From NCBI GenBank assembly GCA_007127745.1, contig SKYV01000118.1, forward strand, positions 1 through 33,814: DNA of 33,814 nt. The letters run 5' to 3'. The notes under the pieces are model-generated. The model was given only the letters and a program-made list of their open reading frames with translations, ran no database searches and had not been told where the DNA came from. This DNA comes from Balneolaceae bacterium. GTDB lineage: Bacteria > Bacteroidota > Rhodothermia > Balneolales > Balneolaceae. Shown in pieces: positions 18,201 to 27,551 of this stretch. Each line of letters begins with the position of its first letter. Positions within the stretch are counted from its first letter, which is position 1. The position numbers and the translations under genes were made by a program.

Positions 18201-19001
18201 ATGGGAAAAATAATATCCATTGCTAACCAGAAAGGCGGCGTCGGTAAAACGACATCGGCAATTAATTTGGCGGCCAGTCTCGCTGTTATCGAACACCCAA
18301 CTCTTGTAATTGATATCGATCCACAAAGTAACACGACCAGCGGATTGGGGATCGAACCCAAAACCGTAACGGACTCTGTGTATGAAGTAATGGTGGGCGG
18401 AGTGGATATATTTGACACCGTCCGCGAAACAGAACTGCCGTATCTTGATTTGGTTCCAGCGCATATCAATCTTGTAGGCGCGGAAATTGAGATGGTAGAT
18501 CGAAATGAACGCGAAAGAATTTTGCTTAAATCGATTGAAGGCATACGCGACAAGTATGATTTCATCATTATCGATTGCCCGCCCTCTTTGGGACTTTTAA
18601 CCATCAATGCGCTGACTGCTTCCAACTCTGTGATGATACCCGTGCAGTGCGAATATTATGCACTTGAAGGGCTTGGCCAGCTACTGAATACGATAAAAAT
18701 AGTGCGGCAGCATTTGAACAGAGAGCTTGAAATAGAAGGAGTAGTGCTTACCATGTACGATACCAGGACCAGGCTTTCCAACCAGGTTGCCGATGAGGTA
18801 AAACGCTATTTTGATGATCGGGTATTTTCAACAATTATTGCCAGGAATATCCGGCTGGCAGAGGCTCCCAGTTTTGGTAAACCGGCTATTTTATATGATG
18901 CGTCCAGTGTCGGGGCAAAAAATTATTTATCATTGGCACGAGAAATTATTCAGCGAAACAAAAAGATGTTCAAATCGAGCCCGGCACTCTCTAAATCGTG
19001 A
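18201..19001 (+). CDS. parA: Chromosome-partitioning ATPase ParA (Soj type)
   Basis: Deviant Walker ATPase that with ParB and parS segregates the replicated origin. The 266 residues begin almost at once with the deviant Walker A motif KGGVGKTT at 11-18, followed by [16 protein letters not shown] (A' motif), [18 protein letters not shown] (Walker B) and [13 protein letters not shown]. The short N-terminus without a DNA-binding domain marks it as the chromosomal Soj type rather than the plasmid type. parB starts 6 bases later. The chromosomal replication origin may therefore lie nearby, but no dnaA or parS is visible here. Confidence 0.97.
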   Translation: MGKIISIANQKGGVGKTTSAINLAASLAVIEHPTLVIDIDPQSNTTSGLGIEPKTVTDSVYEVMVGGVDIFDTVRETELPYLDLVPAHINLVGAEIEMVDRNERERILLKSIEGIRDKYDFIIIDCPPSLGLLTINALTASNSVMIPVQCEYYALEGLGQLLNTIKIVRQHLNRELEIEGVVLTMYDTRTRLSNQVADEVKRYFDDRVFSTIIARNIRLAEAPSFGKPAILYDASSVGAKNYLSLAREIIQRNKKMFKSSPALSKS

Positions 19002-19007
19002 GGATGT

Positions 19008-19928
19008 ATGACTAAAAAAGTTTTGGGTAGAGGTTTGGGTGCTTTTTTTCCTGACTATGAGGATGACTCCTCAAAAAAAGGAGAAGAGCCGGAAAAAACA
19101 AAAACAGCAATTCCGATTGAGCCGGCCGAACGTGTTAATGTAGTGTTAAACATACCTGTTGATCACATTCGTCCCAATCCCCATCAGCCACGTTCAGATT
19201 TTAATGAAGAGGCACTCGAACAGCTTTCCGCATCCATTGAGCGACACGGGTTAATTCAGCCGGTAACTGTGCGCTATCTGGGGCAGAAGCGTTTTGAACT
19301 GATTAGCGGAGAAAGAAGGCTGCGGGCAACCAAACTGGCGGGAATTCCTGAAATACCAGCCTACATCCGCGAGGTGAATGACGATGAAGTTATTGCATTT
19401 GCACTGATAGAAAATATTCAGCGAGAAGAGCTGAATCCGCTCGAAATTGCGTTGGGGTACCAGCGCTTGATTGATGAATGCTCATATACACAAAGTGAAG
19501 TAGCAGAGAGGGTAGGAAAAAACCGCACAACTGTAACAAATACACTGCGGCTGCTTCAACTGCCCGATTTTATTCAGGCCTCGCTGAGGGATGAAAGCAT
19601 AACCGGCGGACATGCCAGGGCACTGATAAATTTGAAAAATGAGAACGATCAGCGAAAACTGCTGAAAAGAATTATCTCCAAATCTCTTTCTGTAAGGCAA
19701 ACGGAAGAACTTGTTCGCTCTTACGAGAAAAAAAGTGAGCAAAATAGAACCAAACCACCAGTCGTTAAAACGAACCCATTTCTTGATGATGTTTCAAAAA
19801 GACTGCGCAGTAAATTGAGCACAAAAGTAAACATCAAACAGAAAGGAAAGGGAGGAGAAATCAGAATTGAGTATTACTCTGACGACGATTTAGAACGGTT
19901 GATACAATTCTTCGATGAAATGGATTAG
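19008..19928 (+). CDS. parB: Chromosome-partitioning protein ParB
   Basis: CTP-dependent clamp that loads at parS sites. The 306 residues show the ParB/Srx N-terminal domain at about 45-140 with NPHQPRSDF, the CTP-binding box ISGERRLRATKLAG and LIENIQREELNPLE. The helix-turn-helix follows (TQSEVAERVGKNRTTVTNTLRLLQLP), then ITGGHARALI. A C-terminal dimerisation part ends in GEIRIEYYSDDDLERLI, typical of chromosomal ParB. The Lys-rich front (KKVLGRGLGAFF) is the usual ParA-activating peptide. Its end overlaps the next gene by 14 bases. Confidence 0.97.
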   Translation: MTKKVLGRGLGAFFPDYEDDSSKKGEEPEKTKTAIPIEPAERVNVVLNIPVDHIRPNPHQPRSDFNEEALEQLSASIERHGLIQPVTVRYLGQKRFELISGERRLRATKLAGIPEIPAYIREVNDDEVIAFALIENIQREELNPLEIALGYQRLIDECSYTQSEVAERVGKNRTTVTNTLRLLQLPDFIQASLRDESITGGHARALINLKNENDQRKLLKRIISKSLSVRQTEELVRSYEKKSEQNRTKPPVVKTNPFLDDVSKRLRSKLSTKVNIKQKGKGGEIRIEYYSDDDLERLIQFFDEMD

Positions 19929-20535
19929 TATTCTTTTTTTAACTACTGCAATTTTCTGTAATAATCTTTCAGCTCAGTACAATTTTATAGAAAAAGACTT
20001 TACTCTTCTTGAGAACAGGCTGTACCAAAATGTTCAGCTTCAGGATGATAACGAAACAGAAGATGAACTGCCTACACCAAGATCAGTACTGTTTAAATCG
20101 ATGATGATTCCCGGCTGGGGACAAATTGAAAACAGGCAGATCTGGAAGGTGCCAATTATATACGGTTTATTTACGGGGGTAGGTATTTATACAATTCATT
20201 TAAATGATCAATATCAGGATTATCGGGCTGCTTATTATAATGCAGTGCACGGGGCCGAAAGTGATATGAAATTTGGCCCAACCCCGGAGTATCTTGAAGG
20301 TGTAAATGCCAGCCAGTTACAGTCGAATCGAAACAACTTACGCAACCAGCGCGATTTTATGTTTGTGGTGATGGGATTGGCATACGGATTAAATATTATA
20401 GACGCTTATGTATTTGCACACATGAGAAGTTTTGATGTGTCGGATGATCTGTCGGCCCGTACCACTATTTCACCGGATGTTCTGGCAGATGGATCACCCG
20501 GGCTCACAGTAACCTTATCACTATTCAGGAAATAA
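19915..20535 (+). CDS. DUF5683-type membrane protein
   Basis: A 206-residue protein starting inside the parB stop region (14-base overlap, different frame). Signal peptide about 1-20, ending LSAQ. The core has LFKSMMIPGWGQIENRQIWKVPIIYG, then a hydrophobic helix, YRAAYYNAV, and a second hydrophobic stretch GLAYGLNIIDAYVFAHM. This matches the family I know as DUF5683, whose gene follows parAB in many Bacteroidota. Its role is unknown; constant linkage to parAB suggests a cell-envelope or division-related function, but that is inference. Probably translated by coupling to parB. Confidence 0.85.
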   Translation: MKWISILFLTTAIFCNNLSAQYNFIEKDFTLLENRLYQNVQLQDDNETEDELPTPRSVLFKSMMIPGWGQIENRQIWKVPIIYGLFTGVGIYTIHLNDQYQDYRAAYYNAVHGAESDMKFGPTPEYLEGVNASQLQSNRNNLRNQRDFMFVVMGLAYGLNIIDAYVFAHMRSFDVSDDLSARTTISPDVLADGSPGLTVTLSLFRK

Positions 20536-20538
20536 ATT

Positions 20539-21249
20539 ATGACAGTACCCAGATATTTCACTACAAAAGACAAACCGGTAGATAAATTTGAAGACAGCAA
20601 CAGAGATCTTTGGAGCATTTTCAAAGTAATGGGTGAGTTTGTAGAAGGGTACGATTCTCTTTTGAAAATCGGGCCATGCATTTCCATTTATGGATCAGCT
20701 CGTTCCAAACCCGGCTCAAAATATTACGAAATGGCTGTTAGAACAGCAGCCAATGTTTCAGAAAATGGTTTTGGTGTGATAACCGGTGGTGGGCCGGGAA
20801 TAATGGAAGCGGCAAACAAAGGAGCTTATCAGAATGGCGGCAAATCGGTCGGGCTTGGCATTGAACTGCCGAGAGAACAAGGTGTGAACAGATATGTATC
20901 TCCGGAGTACATTATAAATTTCAGATACTTTTTTGTCAGAAAAGTGATGTTCGTAAAATATGCACAGGGTTTCATCGTTTTTCCCGGCGGTTTTGGAACT
21001 CTTGATGAGCTGTTTGAAACATTGACGCTGATTCAGACTGAAAAGATTGAAAGAATCCCTATTGTTCTTGTTGGATCAGAATATTGGGGGAAACTTGTTG
21101 ACTGGCTCAGAGACAGACTTGTGGAAGAGGGCTACATCAGCGAAAAAGATATGGATTTATTTTATCTGACGGATGATTGTGATGAAGCCGTAAAATATGT
21201 CTGCGAATTTTATAAAAACCGCAGACTTGAACCTAATTTTTCCTACTAA
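20539..21249 (+). CDS. LOG-family (TIGR00730) Rossmann-fold protein
   Basis: Member of the LOG/lysine-decarboxylase-like family, some of which are cytokinin-nucleoside 5'-monophosphate phosphoribohydrolases or pyrimidine/purine nucleotide 5'-monophosphate nucleosidases. The 236 residues hold GPCISIYGSARSKPGSKYYE, then ITGGGPGIMEAANKGAY and the catalytic PGGFGTLDELFETLTLIQT motif. The N-terminal extension before the Rossmann core and total length point to the larger type, which also acts in nucleotide turnover. It begins 3 bases after the DUF5683 stop, so it is the fourth gene of a parA-parB-DUF5683-log run. Confidence 0.92.
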   Translation: MTVPRYFTTKDKPVDKFEDSNRDLWSIFKVMGEFVEGYDSLLKIGPCISIYGSARSKPGSKYYEMAVRTAANVSENGFGVITGGGPGIMEAANKGAYQNGGKSVGLGIELPREQGVNRYVSPEYIINFRYFFVRKVMFVKYAQGFIVFPGGFGTLDELFETLTLIQTEKIERIPIVLVGSEYWGKLVDWLRDRLVEEGYISEKDMDLFYLTDDCDEAVKYVCEFYKNRRLEPNFSY

Positions 21250-21272
21250 GAAACTTTTGTTGGAAAAATTAG

Positions 21273-21304
21273 TTTGAAATTTTAGCAGATACATAATGAT
21301 TTTG
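21273..21304 (+). promoter_or_regulatory. Candidate Bacteroidota-type promoter of the TPR gene
   Basis: TTTG at 21273-21276 and TGATTTTG at 21297-21304 are separated by 20 bases. The pair matches the Bacteroidota housekeeping pattern TTTG / TAnnTTTG with one mismatch in the second box. The start codon would lie about 58 bases after the inferred transcription start. Match by eye only. Confidence 0.4.
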
Positions 21305-21368
21305 TATGTAAAATTTCATTAAGTTAACGACGTTTAAATCAGAAAGAATCGAAATCAACCAGATTAGC

Positions 21369-22400
21369 ATGAAATCACTGAAAATAATATTATCAATTTG
21401 TTTAGCTCTGTTTATGTTCCTCGGGGTCGCCCAAATAGCAAATGCTCAGGATGAGGCACGTGGAGAGGCAATTCAATTATATAACTCTGCACAGGAATTG
21501 GCTGGGAATAATGAATTCCAGGATGCCATCGACATGTACAGGGAAGCTCTTGAAGTATCCCGCGAAAATGACCTGGAAGACATCATTGAACTTGTAGAAG
21601 AGCGCCTTCCAAGAGTATATGCGCGCAGGGCATCCAATGCATACAGACAATACCAGAGTGAACGAACGCTGTCATCTGTAAACGATGCTATTGAGTATTT
21701 TCAACTTTCCAGGGAAGCAGCTGAGGAATTTAACGACACACAGGTAGCACAACAGGCAACTGCCGCAATCCCTCAACTCTATTATATCCGTTCCGTTCTG
21801 CAATTCAGACAAAACAATCTGGAAGATGCAATGGACGATCTGGATATGGCAATCGAGTTGAACCCGAATTATGCTACAGCATATTATCAAAAAGGGATTG
21901 TTCAAAAGCAGATGACTCCAGAAAATGTTGATGAATTTATGCAGTGGTACGACAGAGCTATTGAAGTGGCTCAGCAGGTGAATGATAATCGTACGCTTGA
22001 AAATGCACGAAACGGAGCACGTGATGAGCTGATCTACAGGGCAGTAAATCTGGCTGATGAAAGACGTTTTAGTGATGCTATTGAATTGCTGAACCGTGTT
22101 GAAAATTACGATTCGAATTCTTACGAAGCTCATTTCAGACTTGCTGAAGTATATAATGAACGAGGCAACTGGAGCAGTGCTGAAGAGCATGCAAGACGTT
22201 CTCTCGACCTTCATACAGGCGGTGTTGCAGACAAAGCCAAGATGTATTTCGAACTTGGAACTGCACTCAAAGGTCAGGGAGAGATAGAAGCTGCATGCAG
22301 TGCTTTCGAAAATGCCCGATATGGTGATTTCACAGAGCCGGCAAACCACGAACTTCAGTTTGAACTGAAATGTGAAGGACATTCGCCAACCGGACGATAA
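21369..22400 (+). CDS. Secreted or periplasmic TPR-repeat protein
   Basis: A 343-residue protein with a signal peptide of about 26 residues (ending ANAQ). After it come several 34-residue helical-hairpin repeats, recognisable by their spaced Ala/Gly/Tyr positions: near 30-60 (AIQLYNSAQELAGNNEFQDA), 140-180 (YIRSVLQFRQNNLEDAMDDL, then ATAYYQKGIVQK), and 250-320 (AHFRLAEVYNERGNWSSAEE, then MYFELGTALKGQGEIEAA). TPR arrays bind other proteins; here most likely in the periplasm, possibly as an outer-membrane assembly or envelope scaffold, but no partner is shown. It stands alone between its own promoter candidate and a strong terminator. Confidence 0.9.
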   Translation: MKSLKIILSICLALFMFLGVAQIANAQDEARGEAIQLYNSAQELAGNNEFQDAIDMYREALEVSRENDLEDIIELVEERLPRVYARRASNAYRQYQSERTLSSVNDAIEYFQLSREAAEEFNDTQVAQQATAAIPQLYYIRSVLQFRQNNLEDAMDDLDMAIELNPNYATAYYQKGIVQKQMTPENVDEFMQWYDRAIEVAQQVNDNRTLENARNGARDELIYRAVNLADERRFSDAIELLNRVENYDSNSYEAHFRLAEVYNERGNWSSAEEHARRSLDLHTGGVADKAKMYFELGTALKGQGEIEAACSAFENARYGDFTEPANHELQFELKCEGHSPTGR

Positions 22401-22422
22401 AACATCGTCAGATTAATTTTTT

Positions 22423-22455
22423 AAAAAGCCGTGCAATTTGCGCGGCTTTTTTTTT
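22423..22455 (+). terminator. Strong intrinsic terminator after the TPR gene
   Basis: AAAAAGCCGTGC (22423-22434) pairs with GCGCGGCTTTTT (22440-22451, one G:T pair) around the loop AATTT, and nine T bases follow the GC stem (22447-22455). The A-run in front makes it usable in both directions. It lies about 22 bases after the stop codon. Confidence 0.92.
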
Positions 22456-22467
22456 GTATTCAAACCT

Positions 22468-22497
22468 TTTGCCTTGCAATGAACTTGACTATCTTTT
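22468..22497 (+). promoter_or_regulatory. Candidate promoter of transketolase
   Basis: TTTG at 22468-22471 and TATCTTTT at 22490-22497 with an 18-base spacer. The pair resembles the Bacteroidota TTTG / TAnnTTTG pattern with one mismatch. It lies between the terminator at 22423 and the ATG at 22537. By-eye match only. Confidence 0.35.
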
Positions 22498-22536
22498 TCC
22501 ATTCTAAACTAACTATAAAAATTACTTAACCTGTAC

Positions 22537-24546
22537 ATGAAAAAAGCGGAGCATACAGAATTAGCCCAGCGTTGCGTAAATACAATACGAACTCTTTCAA
22601 TGGATGCAGTTCAAGAGGCTAGCTCTGGTCACCCGGGTATGCCTATGGGAATGGCTGATGCTGCCTATGTATTATGGGCAAAATTTTTGAGACATAATCC
22701 CATAAATCCTCACTGGTTTAACCGTGACAGATTTATACTTTCGGCCGGGCACGGTTCCATGTTACTCTATTCACTTCTGCATTTAACCGGCTATAAACTT
22801 TCACTTGATGAAATTAAAAATTTCAGACAACTCGGCAGCATCACACCCGGCCACCCTGAATTTGGCCTTACTCCCGGGGTAGAAACCACCACAGGTCCGC
22901 TCGGGCAGGGTTTTGGAACAGGAGTTGGAATGGCTATAGCTGAGGCTCATTTGGCATCAGTATTTAACAAGGATGATTTCAAAATAGTTGATCACTACAC
23001 ATACGCCATTGTGAGTGATGGTGATCTGATGGAAGGAATTTCGCATGAATCAGCTTCGCTGGCCGGACATCTGAAATTAAATAAGTTGATCTACTTATAC
23101 GATTCTAACAAAATTTCGATTGATGGATCTACCGATCTGGCCTTTACAGATGATACCCAAAAGCGGTTTGAAGCGTACGGCTGGGATGTTCAGGTTATAG
23201 ATGGCCACAATCATAAGGAGATAGAGCAGGCGATCCGTTTCGCTCAAACTACAGACAAACCGTCATTAATTGAATGTAAAACCAAAATCGGTTTCGGAAG
23301 CCCGAACAAAGAGGGCACTGCCGAATCGCACGGAGCCCCGCTCGGAGATGCCGAGATTAAACTCACCAAAAAAAATCTTGGCCTTGATCCAGCTCGCAAA
23401 TTTTATGTACCTGATGATGTAAAAGAGCAAATGCGAGCAGCGGTTCAAAAAGGGGAGGAACTGGAAGAATCCTGGAAAAACCGGCTGAAAGAGTATGAAA
23501 AAGTGTATCCTGTTGATGGAGTTGAATTTAAAAAATATGTTACTCGAAATTTGCCAAATAACTGGGATGAAATATTGCCGGTTTTTGAAGCAGATCCGAA
23601 AGGAATGGCTACCCGGAAATCTTCGGGGGTTGTGTTAAATCATCTGGCAAAACACCTTTTTAATCTGATAGGCGGTTCGGCTGACCTGACCGGAAGCAAC
23701 AATACAAATATGGATGGGGTAGAAGTTTTTGATTCCGGAAACAGATCAGGCAGATATATTCATTATGGTGTACGGGAGCATGCAATGGGAGCAGCACTGA
23801 ATGGCATGGCGTTACATGGTGGCTTGATTCCATTTGGCGGCACCTTTCTGGTTTTTTCAGATTATAACCGCCCGGCTATTCGGATTGCTGCTTTGTCAAA
23901 AATACCATCCATTTTTGTATTTACACACGACAGTATCGGCCTCGGAGAAGATGGCCCAACGCATCAACCCGTGGAACACCTGGCCGCACTCAGAGCCATA
24001 CCAAACCTGGTTGTGTTGCGTCCGGCCGATGCCAATGAAACGTCCATTTGCTGGAGAGTTGCTCTGGAAAACAAGAAAGGGCCGTCACTGCTCGTGTTAA
24101 CCAGACAGGCACTACCTGTGCTCGACCGGCAAAAATATGCGCATGCCGAACTTGCCATGAAAGGTGCTTATGTGCTCAAAAAAGAATCTGGTGAAAAGGT
24201 GGATATCATATTATTGGCAACCGGTTCGGAGGTTCAGCTTGTCATCAAGGCTGCCGAAACTCTTGAGAACGATGGGCATTCGGTACGGGTAGTAAGTGCA
24301 CCATCCCTTGAAATTTTCAACCGGCAACCGGATGAATATAAAAATTCGGTACTGCCTCCAAATCAACAAAAACGAATTGCTGTTGAGGCCGGTTCAACTC
24401 TTGGATGGCAAAAGTGGGTAGGGAGTGAAGGAAAAATAATCGGGTTAGACCGATTTGGTGTGTCTGCTCCCTATAAAGAGGCATATCAACATCTGGGAAT
24501 TACGGCAGATAATATTGTGGAACAGGCCCTTGAAATTATTCGCTAA
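22537..24546 (+). CDS. tkt: Transketolase
   Basis: Thiamine-diphosphate enzyme that moves two-carbon units between sugar phosphates in the pentose phosphate pathway. The full 669 residues have the expected motifs: [19 protein letters not shown] near 28, [17 protein letters not shown] near 118, [18 protein letters not shown] (the GDG-N thiamine diphosphate/Mg site, here SDGD) near 154, SHGAPLG near 264, [14 protein letters not shown] (catalytic Glu) near 408, [20 protein letters not shown] near 462 and [10 protein letters not shown] near 565. Its last 11 bases overlap the convergent phosphatase gene. No other pentose phosphate gene is next to it. Confidence 0.97.
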   Translation: MKKAEHTELAQRCVNTIRTLSMDAVQEASSGHPGMPMGMADAAYVLWAKFLRHNPINPHWFNRDRFILSAGHGSMLLYSLLHLTGYKLSLDEIKNFRQLGSITPGHPEFGLTPGVETTTGPLGQGFGTGVGMAIAEAHLASVFNKDDFKIVDHYTYAIVSDGDLMEGISHESASLAGHLKLNKLIYLYDSNKISIDGSTDLAFTDDTQKRFEAYGWDVQVIDGHNHKEIEQAIRFAQTTDKPSLIECKTKIGFGSPNKEGTAESHGAPLGDAEIKLTKKNLGLDPARKFYVPDDVKEQMRAAVQKGEELEESWKNRLKEYEKVYPVDGVEFKKYVTRNLPNNWDEILPVFEADPKGMATRKSSGVVLNHLAKHLFNLIGGSADLTGSNNTNMDGVEVFDSGNRSGRYIHYGVREHAMGAALNGMALHGGLIPFGGTFLVFSDYNRPAIRIAALSKIPSIFVFTHDSIGLGEDGPTHQPVEHLAALRAIPNLVVLRPADANETSICWRVALENKKGPSLLVLTRQALPVLDRQKYAHAELAMKGAYVLKKESGEKVDIILLATGSEVQLVIKAAETLENDGHSVRVVSAPSLEIFNRQPDEYKNSVLPPNQQKRIAVEAGSTLGWQKWVGSEGKIIGLDRFGVSAPYKEAYQHLGITADNIVEQALEIIR

Positions 24547-25696
24547 TCTGTTTGGCTGGCTCAATCTTATGAATTGTGGTGAATGTAATGTCATCCACCG
24601 GTTTTTCTCCACCAATAAACAGCTCGATGGAAGACTGGATTTTTTGAGTGATGGTTTTTGCGTGCAAAGATCCGTAAATGGATAAAATTCCGTCGAGACG
24701 GTCTTCTCCGTACTCTTCGTTTTGCTCGTTTCTTGCTTCAATCAATCCATCGGTGTAAAGAAGCAGGCTGTCTCCCGGTTCAAACTGATATTTTTTTTCT
24801 TCGAGTTGATTTTTTAAAGTTTTGGTTGGGGTCATACCGAGTGCAAAACCTTCGGTATTCAGCTTAAAGGTTGTGTCGTGTTTTTTGTTATAAACAATCG
24901 GAATGTTGTGGCCAGCTCTTGCAAACTGAAAATAATTTTCTCCATGCGGGAAAAATGCCGCGCAGGCTGTTACGAATGTTTTGTCTCGTTTGTTCGATTT
25001 TACATAGTTGTTAAGCTCCAAAAAAAGTTCTTTGGGGCTTGGTTCCAGTTTTTTTATCAACAAGTGAACCAGTGCCTGCATTCTTACCATGTAAAGTGCC
25101 GCGCTCATACCCTTACCAGAAACATCCGCTATGATGATGTAGGTGCCACTATTTGTGTTGATGACGTCCACATAATCTCCACCCACTTCAAGTGCTGTGG
25201 CGGCAAAAGACTGTATTTCGAGTTGTTGAGTATGAACGCTGGAAGGGGGAAGAAGGCTCAACTGGATATCCCGGGCAAAATCGAGTTCTTTTTGAGCATC
25301 AGATTTCTCGAGCAGTTCAACCAAAAGAATCAGCAGAATTCCCGTAAACGATAGTGGCAGTAAAAGCGGGTAGATTATAAAGCCGGTCAGTCCAAGTAAA
25401 ACAAACAGATAGTGAGCCAAAAAACTGACAACAGATATTCCAAATAGTAATCTTCTGACGGGATTCAGTCGTTTGGTTAGAGCCGATAAAACGCTTAAAA
25501 GCCGCTGAAATACAGGGATTTGCTCAGCAGGCGTGTTAGGATTCAGCTCTTCCACTGCATCAAAATAGAGCTGTTTAATTCGCTCGGAGTCAGATTGAAA
25601 CTCCTTTCCAAGCTGCCGGGAGTTCATTCCGGATACATATTCTTCGTAAAAAGCTTTTGTACTATAGGTAGATTTTGTTTCGTTTTTGAGAGCCAT
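24536..25696 (-). CDS. SpoIIE-type (RsbU-like) PP2C serine phosphatase, membrane protein
   Basis: Metal-dependent phosphatase that usually dephosphorylates a STAS-domain anti-anti-sigma factor. I start at the ATG at 25696 because the extra 28 residues from 25780 look untranslated; the longer start cannot be excluded. From this start there are 386 residues: a helical N-terminal part (about 10-50, with [20 protein letters not shown]), two hydrophobic helices at about 84-127, a short coiled linker, and the PP2C core from about 138 with [19 protein letters not shown] (D174), [11 protein letters not shown] (D191), [15 protein letters not shown] and DDITF. The metal-binding aspartates are all present. 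No anti-sigma kinase or STAS gene is nearby. Confidence 0.9.
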   Translation of the reverse strand: MALKNETKSTYSTKAFYEEYVSGMNSRQLGKEFQSDSERIKQLYFDAVEELNPNTPAEQIPVFQRLLSVLSALTKRLNPVRRLLFGISVVSFLAHYLFVLLGLTGFIIYPLLLPLSFTGILLILLVELLEKSDAQKELDFARDIQLSLLPPSSVHTQQLEIQSFAATALEVGGDYVDVINTNSGTYIIIADVSGKGMSAALYMVRMQALVHLLIKKLEPSPKELFLELNNYVKSNKRDKTFVTACAAFFPHGENYFQFARAGHNIPIVYNKKHDTTFKLNTEGFALGMTPTKTLKNQLEEKKYQFEPGDSLLLYTDGLIEARNEQNEEYGEDRLDGILSIYGSLHAKTITQKIQSSIELFIGGEKPVDDITFTTIHKIEPAKQISE

Positions 25697-25801
25697 CGAA
25701 AATTGTCTGATAATGTTTTCCAATCTGTACGAAAAATGGCTTGAAAAGTTTTTGCATTGATTTCCTGCCATCTTTTTCAATTTACAGGATTTCTATTTCA
25801 T

Positions 25802-26224
25802 CTATGCTATGATCTTTTCCTCTGATCTGTAAATGGTTCCTTTTAATACGGCAACCTTTTGTTTTTTATCATTGATAATGATTACCTGAATCACTCCTGT
25901 ACGACTGCCTCGAAAGATACAGGTAGCTTCTGCGATAAGTTCGTCTCCCGTATTGGTTTTTTTGGTAAAAGAAATGGAATGATCAATACCGAAGGAAACA
26001 GTTCCAAATGTTGCCGATGCAAATGCCAGGGCACTATCTGCCAGAGAAAAGAGAATTCCGCCGTGAGTGACACCGTAACCGTTTTGCATCTCTTTGCGAA
26101 CGGTCATTCCGGCTTTACAGAAACCTTCCCGAACTTCCAGAACCTTAATACCCATCCACTGGCTAAATGGATCGCTGTTGAGCATCTGTTGAACAATTTT
26201 CTCCGGATGGTCATCTTTTTTCAT
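25802..26224 (-). CDS. paaI: PaaI hotdog-fold acyl-CoA thioesterase
   Basis: Releases CoA from dead-end phenylacetyl-CoA intermediates. I use the ATG at 26224, giving 140 residues, the same length as E. coli PaaI; the longer frame from 26344 would run into the paaH reading frame. The hotdog fold is shown by FSQWMGIKVLEVREGFCKAGM, then NGYGVTHGGILFSLADSALAFA with H54 and D63 as the likely active-site pair, and GDELIAEATCIFRGSRTGV. Its start overlaps the paaH end by 14 bases, so it is the last gene of the leftward paa operon. A rescue role for stalled hydroxyphenylacetyl-CoA is known for the family. Confidence 0.9.
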   Translation of the reverse strand: MKKDDHPEKIVQQMLNSDPFSQWMGIKVLEVREGFCKAGMTVRKEMQNGYGVTHGGILFSLADSALAFASATFGTVSFGIDHSISFTKKTNTGDELIAEATCIFRGSRTGVIQVIIINDKKQKVAVLKGTIYRSEEKIIA

Positions 26225-27392
26225 GAAAATATTCCCCGTCTTTTGCTTTTTGTTTGAGAAGCGGATTTGGCCTGTATCGATCTTCACCATAGTAGTCCTG
26301 TAAGGTTTCAAGCTCCGATAACACCCAGTTCGGGCCGAGTTCATCTGCCCATTCCAATAAACCCTTCGGATAATTGACTCCGTGCTTCATGGCCAGGTCA
26401 ACATCCTCAACAGTGGCAATGTTCATAAACACGGCATCCGCTGCTTCGTTGATAAGCATGACTAAAATTCGGTTCAGAATCTCATTCCCAAGAGTTTCAT
26501 CAAGATGAGGTTCTGTGTTGTTTGCATGTTCCCGGTAATCATAAAAGCCTATTCCCGATTTTTTTCCCAGTCTACCGGCCTCTACCAGCCGTTTTTGAGC
26601 AAACGACGGTTTAAACCGCGGGTCATAGTAGAAAGCCTTAAACACGCTTTCGGTAACGGCATAATTTACGTCATGCCCGATCAGGTCCATCAGTTCAAAC
26701 GGCCCCATTTTAAAACCCCCGAGTACTTTTAGAGCCCAGTCAATGGTTGCGTGATTGGCAATACCTTCTTCATAAATCCGGAGCGCCTCACCATAGAACG
26801 GACGGGCAACGCGGTTCACAATAAAACCGGGAGTATCTTTAGCAAGCACAGTTATTTTATTCCAAGAACTGATCAGTCTTCGTGCATGGTTTGTAAATTC
26901 AGACTCCGTTGAAATTCCGGGTATAATCTCAACCAGTTTCATAACGGGTGCGGGGTTGAAAAAATGGATCCCCAAAAACCGGACGGGTTTTTTCAAACCA
27001 GAAGAAATGGATGCTATTGACAGCGATGAAGTATTACTTGCCAAAATACACGTTTTTGATATGATGGCTTCTATCCGTGCGAGCTGATCTTTTTTTGCTT
27101 GCAGGTTTTCAACAATCGCTTCAAATACAATATCGCAACCGGCAAAATCTTTGATATGATCAACAAAATGGATACGGGACAAAATACCCTCAATTTCATC
27201 AGTACTCATCCTGCCTTTTTCAACCTGCCGGTTCAGAATGTTCTCAAGGCTTTTTTTTGATGTTTCAAGTTGTTCGGGATATGCATCAAACAGATAGACG
27301 TCATGACCAAAGGTGGCTGCAATTTGAGCAATCCCGGTGCCCATCGTACCGGCACCCGCTACTCCGATTTTTGAACTTTTATTTAAACTCAT
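26211..27392 (-). CDS. paaH: 3-hydroxyacyl-CoA dehydrogenase PaaH (phenylacetate pathway)
   Basis: NAD-dependent oxidation of 3-hydroxyadipyl-CoA, a beta-oxidation step of phenylacetate breakdown. I use the ATG at 27392, where the Rossmann domain begins almost at once (GVAGAGTMGTGIAQIAATFG). The longer frame from 27440 adds 16 residues without sense. In the 393 residues, the NAD domain covers about 1-185 with LASNTSSLSIA and FLGIHFFNPAPVMKLVEI. The dimerisation domain follows with DTPGFIVNRVARPFYGEA and a second, shorter 3HCDH-like repeat (ATVEDVDLAMKHGVNYPKGLLEW). E. coli PaaH is longer (475). Its place between paaG and paaI, apart from the inserted toxin-antitoxin genes, supports the specific assignment. 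Confidence 0.88.
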   Translation of the reverse strand: MSLNKSSKIGVAGAGTMGTGIAQIAATFGHDVYLFDAYPEQLETSKKSLENILNRQVEKGRMSTDEIEGILSRIHFVDHIKDFAGCDIVFEAIVENLQAKKDQLARIEAIISKTCILASNTSSLSIASISSGLKKPVRFLGIHFFNPAPVMKLVEIIPGISTESEFTNHARRLISSWNKITVLAKDTPGFIVNRVARPFYGEALRIYEEGIANHATIDWALKVLGGFKMGPFELMDLIGHDVNYAVTESVFKAFYYDPRFKPSFAQKRLVEAGRLGKKSGIGFYDYREHANNTEPHLDETLGNEILNRILVMLINEAADAVFMNIATVEDVDLAMKHGVNYPKGLLEWADELGPNWVLSELETLQDYYGEDRYRPNPLLKQKAKDGEYFHEKR

Positions 27393-27494
27393 AAAAAAAT
27401 GTTTTGGCAGATTAACGTTGCACGAAAAATAAACAAACAACGGTCAAAACCAATATTCAGAAAAATAAGTGATGACTGGATGACAATTAAATTT

Positions 27495-27531
27495 TGATAT
27501 TATCCGTTAACATGATATCATTATGATATCA
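27495..27531 (+). promoter_or_regulatory. Tandem palindromic operator of the toxin-antitoxin pair
   Basis: TGATATCA is repeated at 27513-27520 and 27524-27531, exactly 11 bases apart, so both face the same side of the helix. A weaker copy TGATATTA is at 27495-27502. They lie 20-50 bases before the antitoxin start. Ribbon-helix-helix antitoxins typically bind such short tandem palindromes and silence their own promoter. A -35-like TTGATA (27494-27499) and a -10-like TATCAT (27516-27521) would be covered by the protein. The operator role is inferred from position and symmetry. Confidence 0.7.
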
Positions 27532-27551
27532 ACTGCATTAATAAGACTATT

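Noticed and set aside
21672-22382. Open frame of 236 codons on the minus strand
   Set aside because: Antisense to the TPR gene; its Ser/Ile/Phe/Cys-rich translation is typical of the reverse of a charged helical protein.
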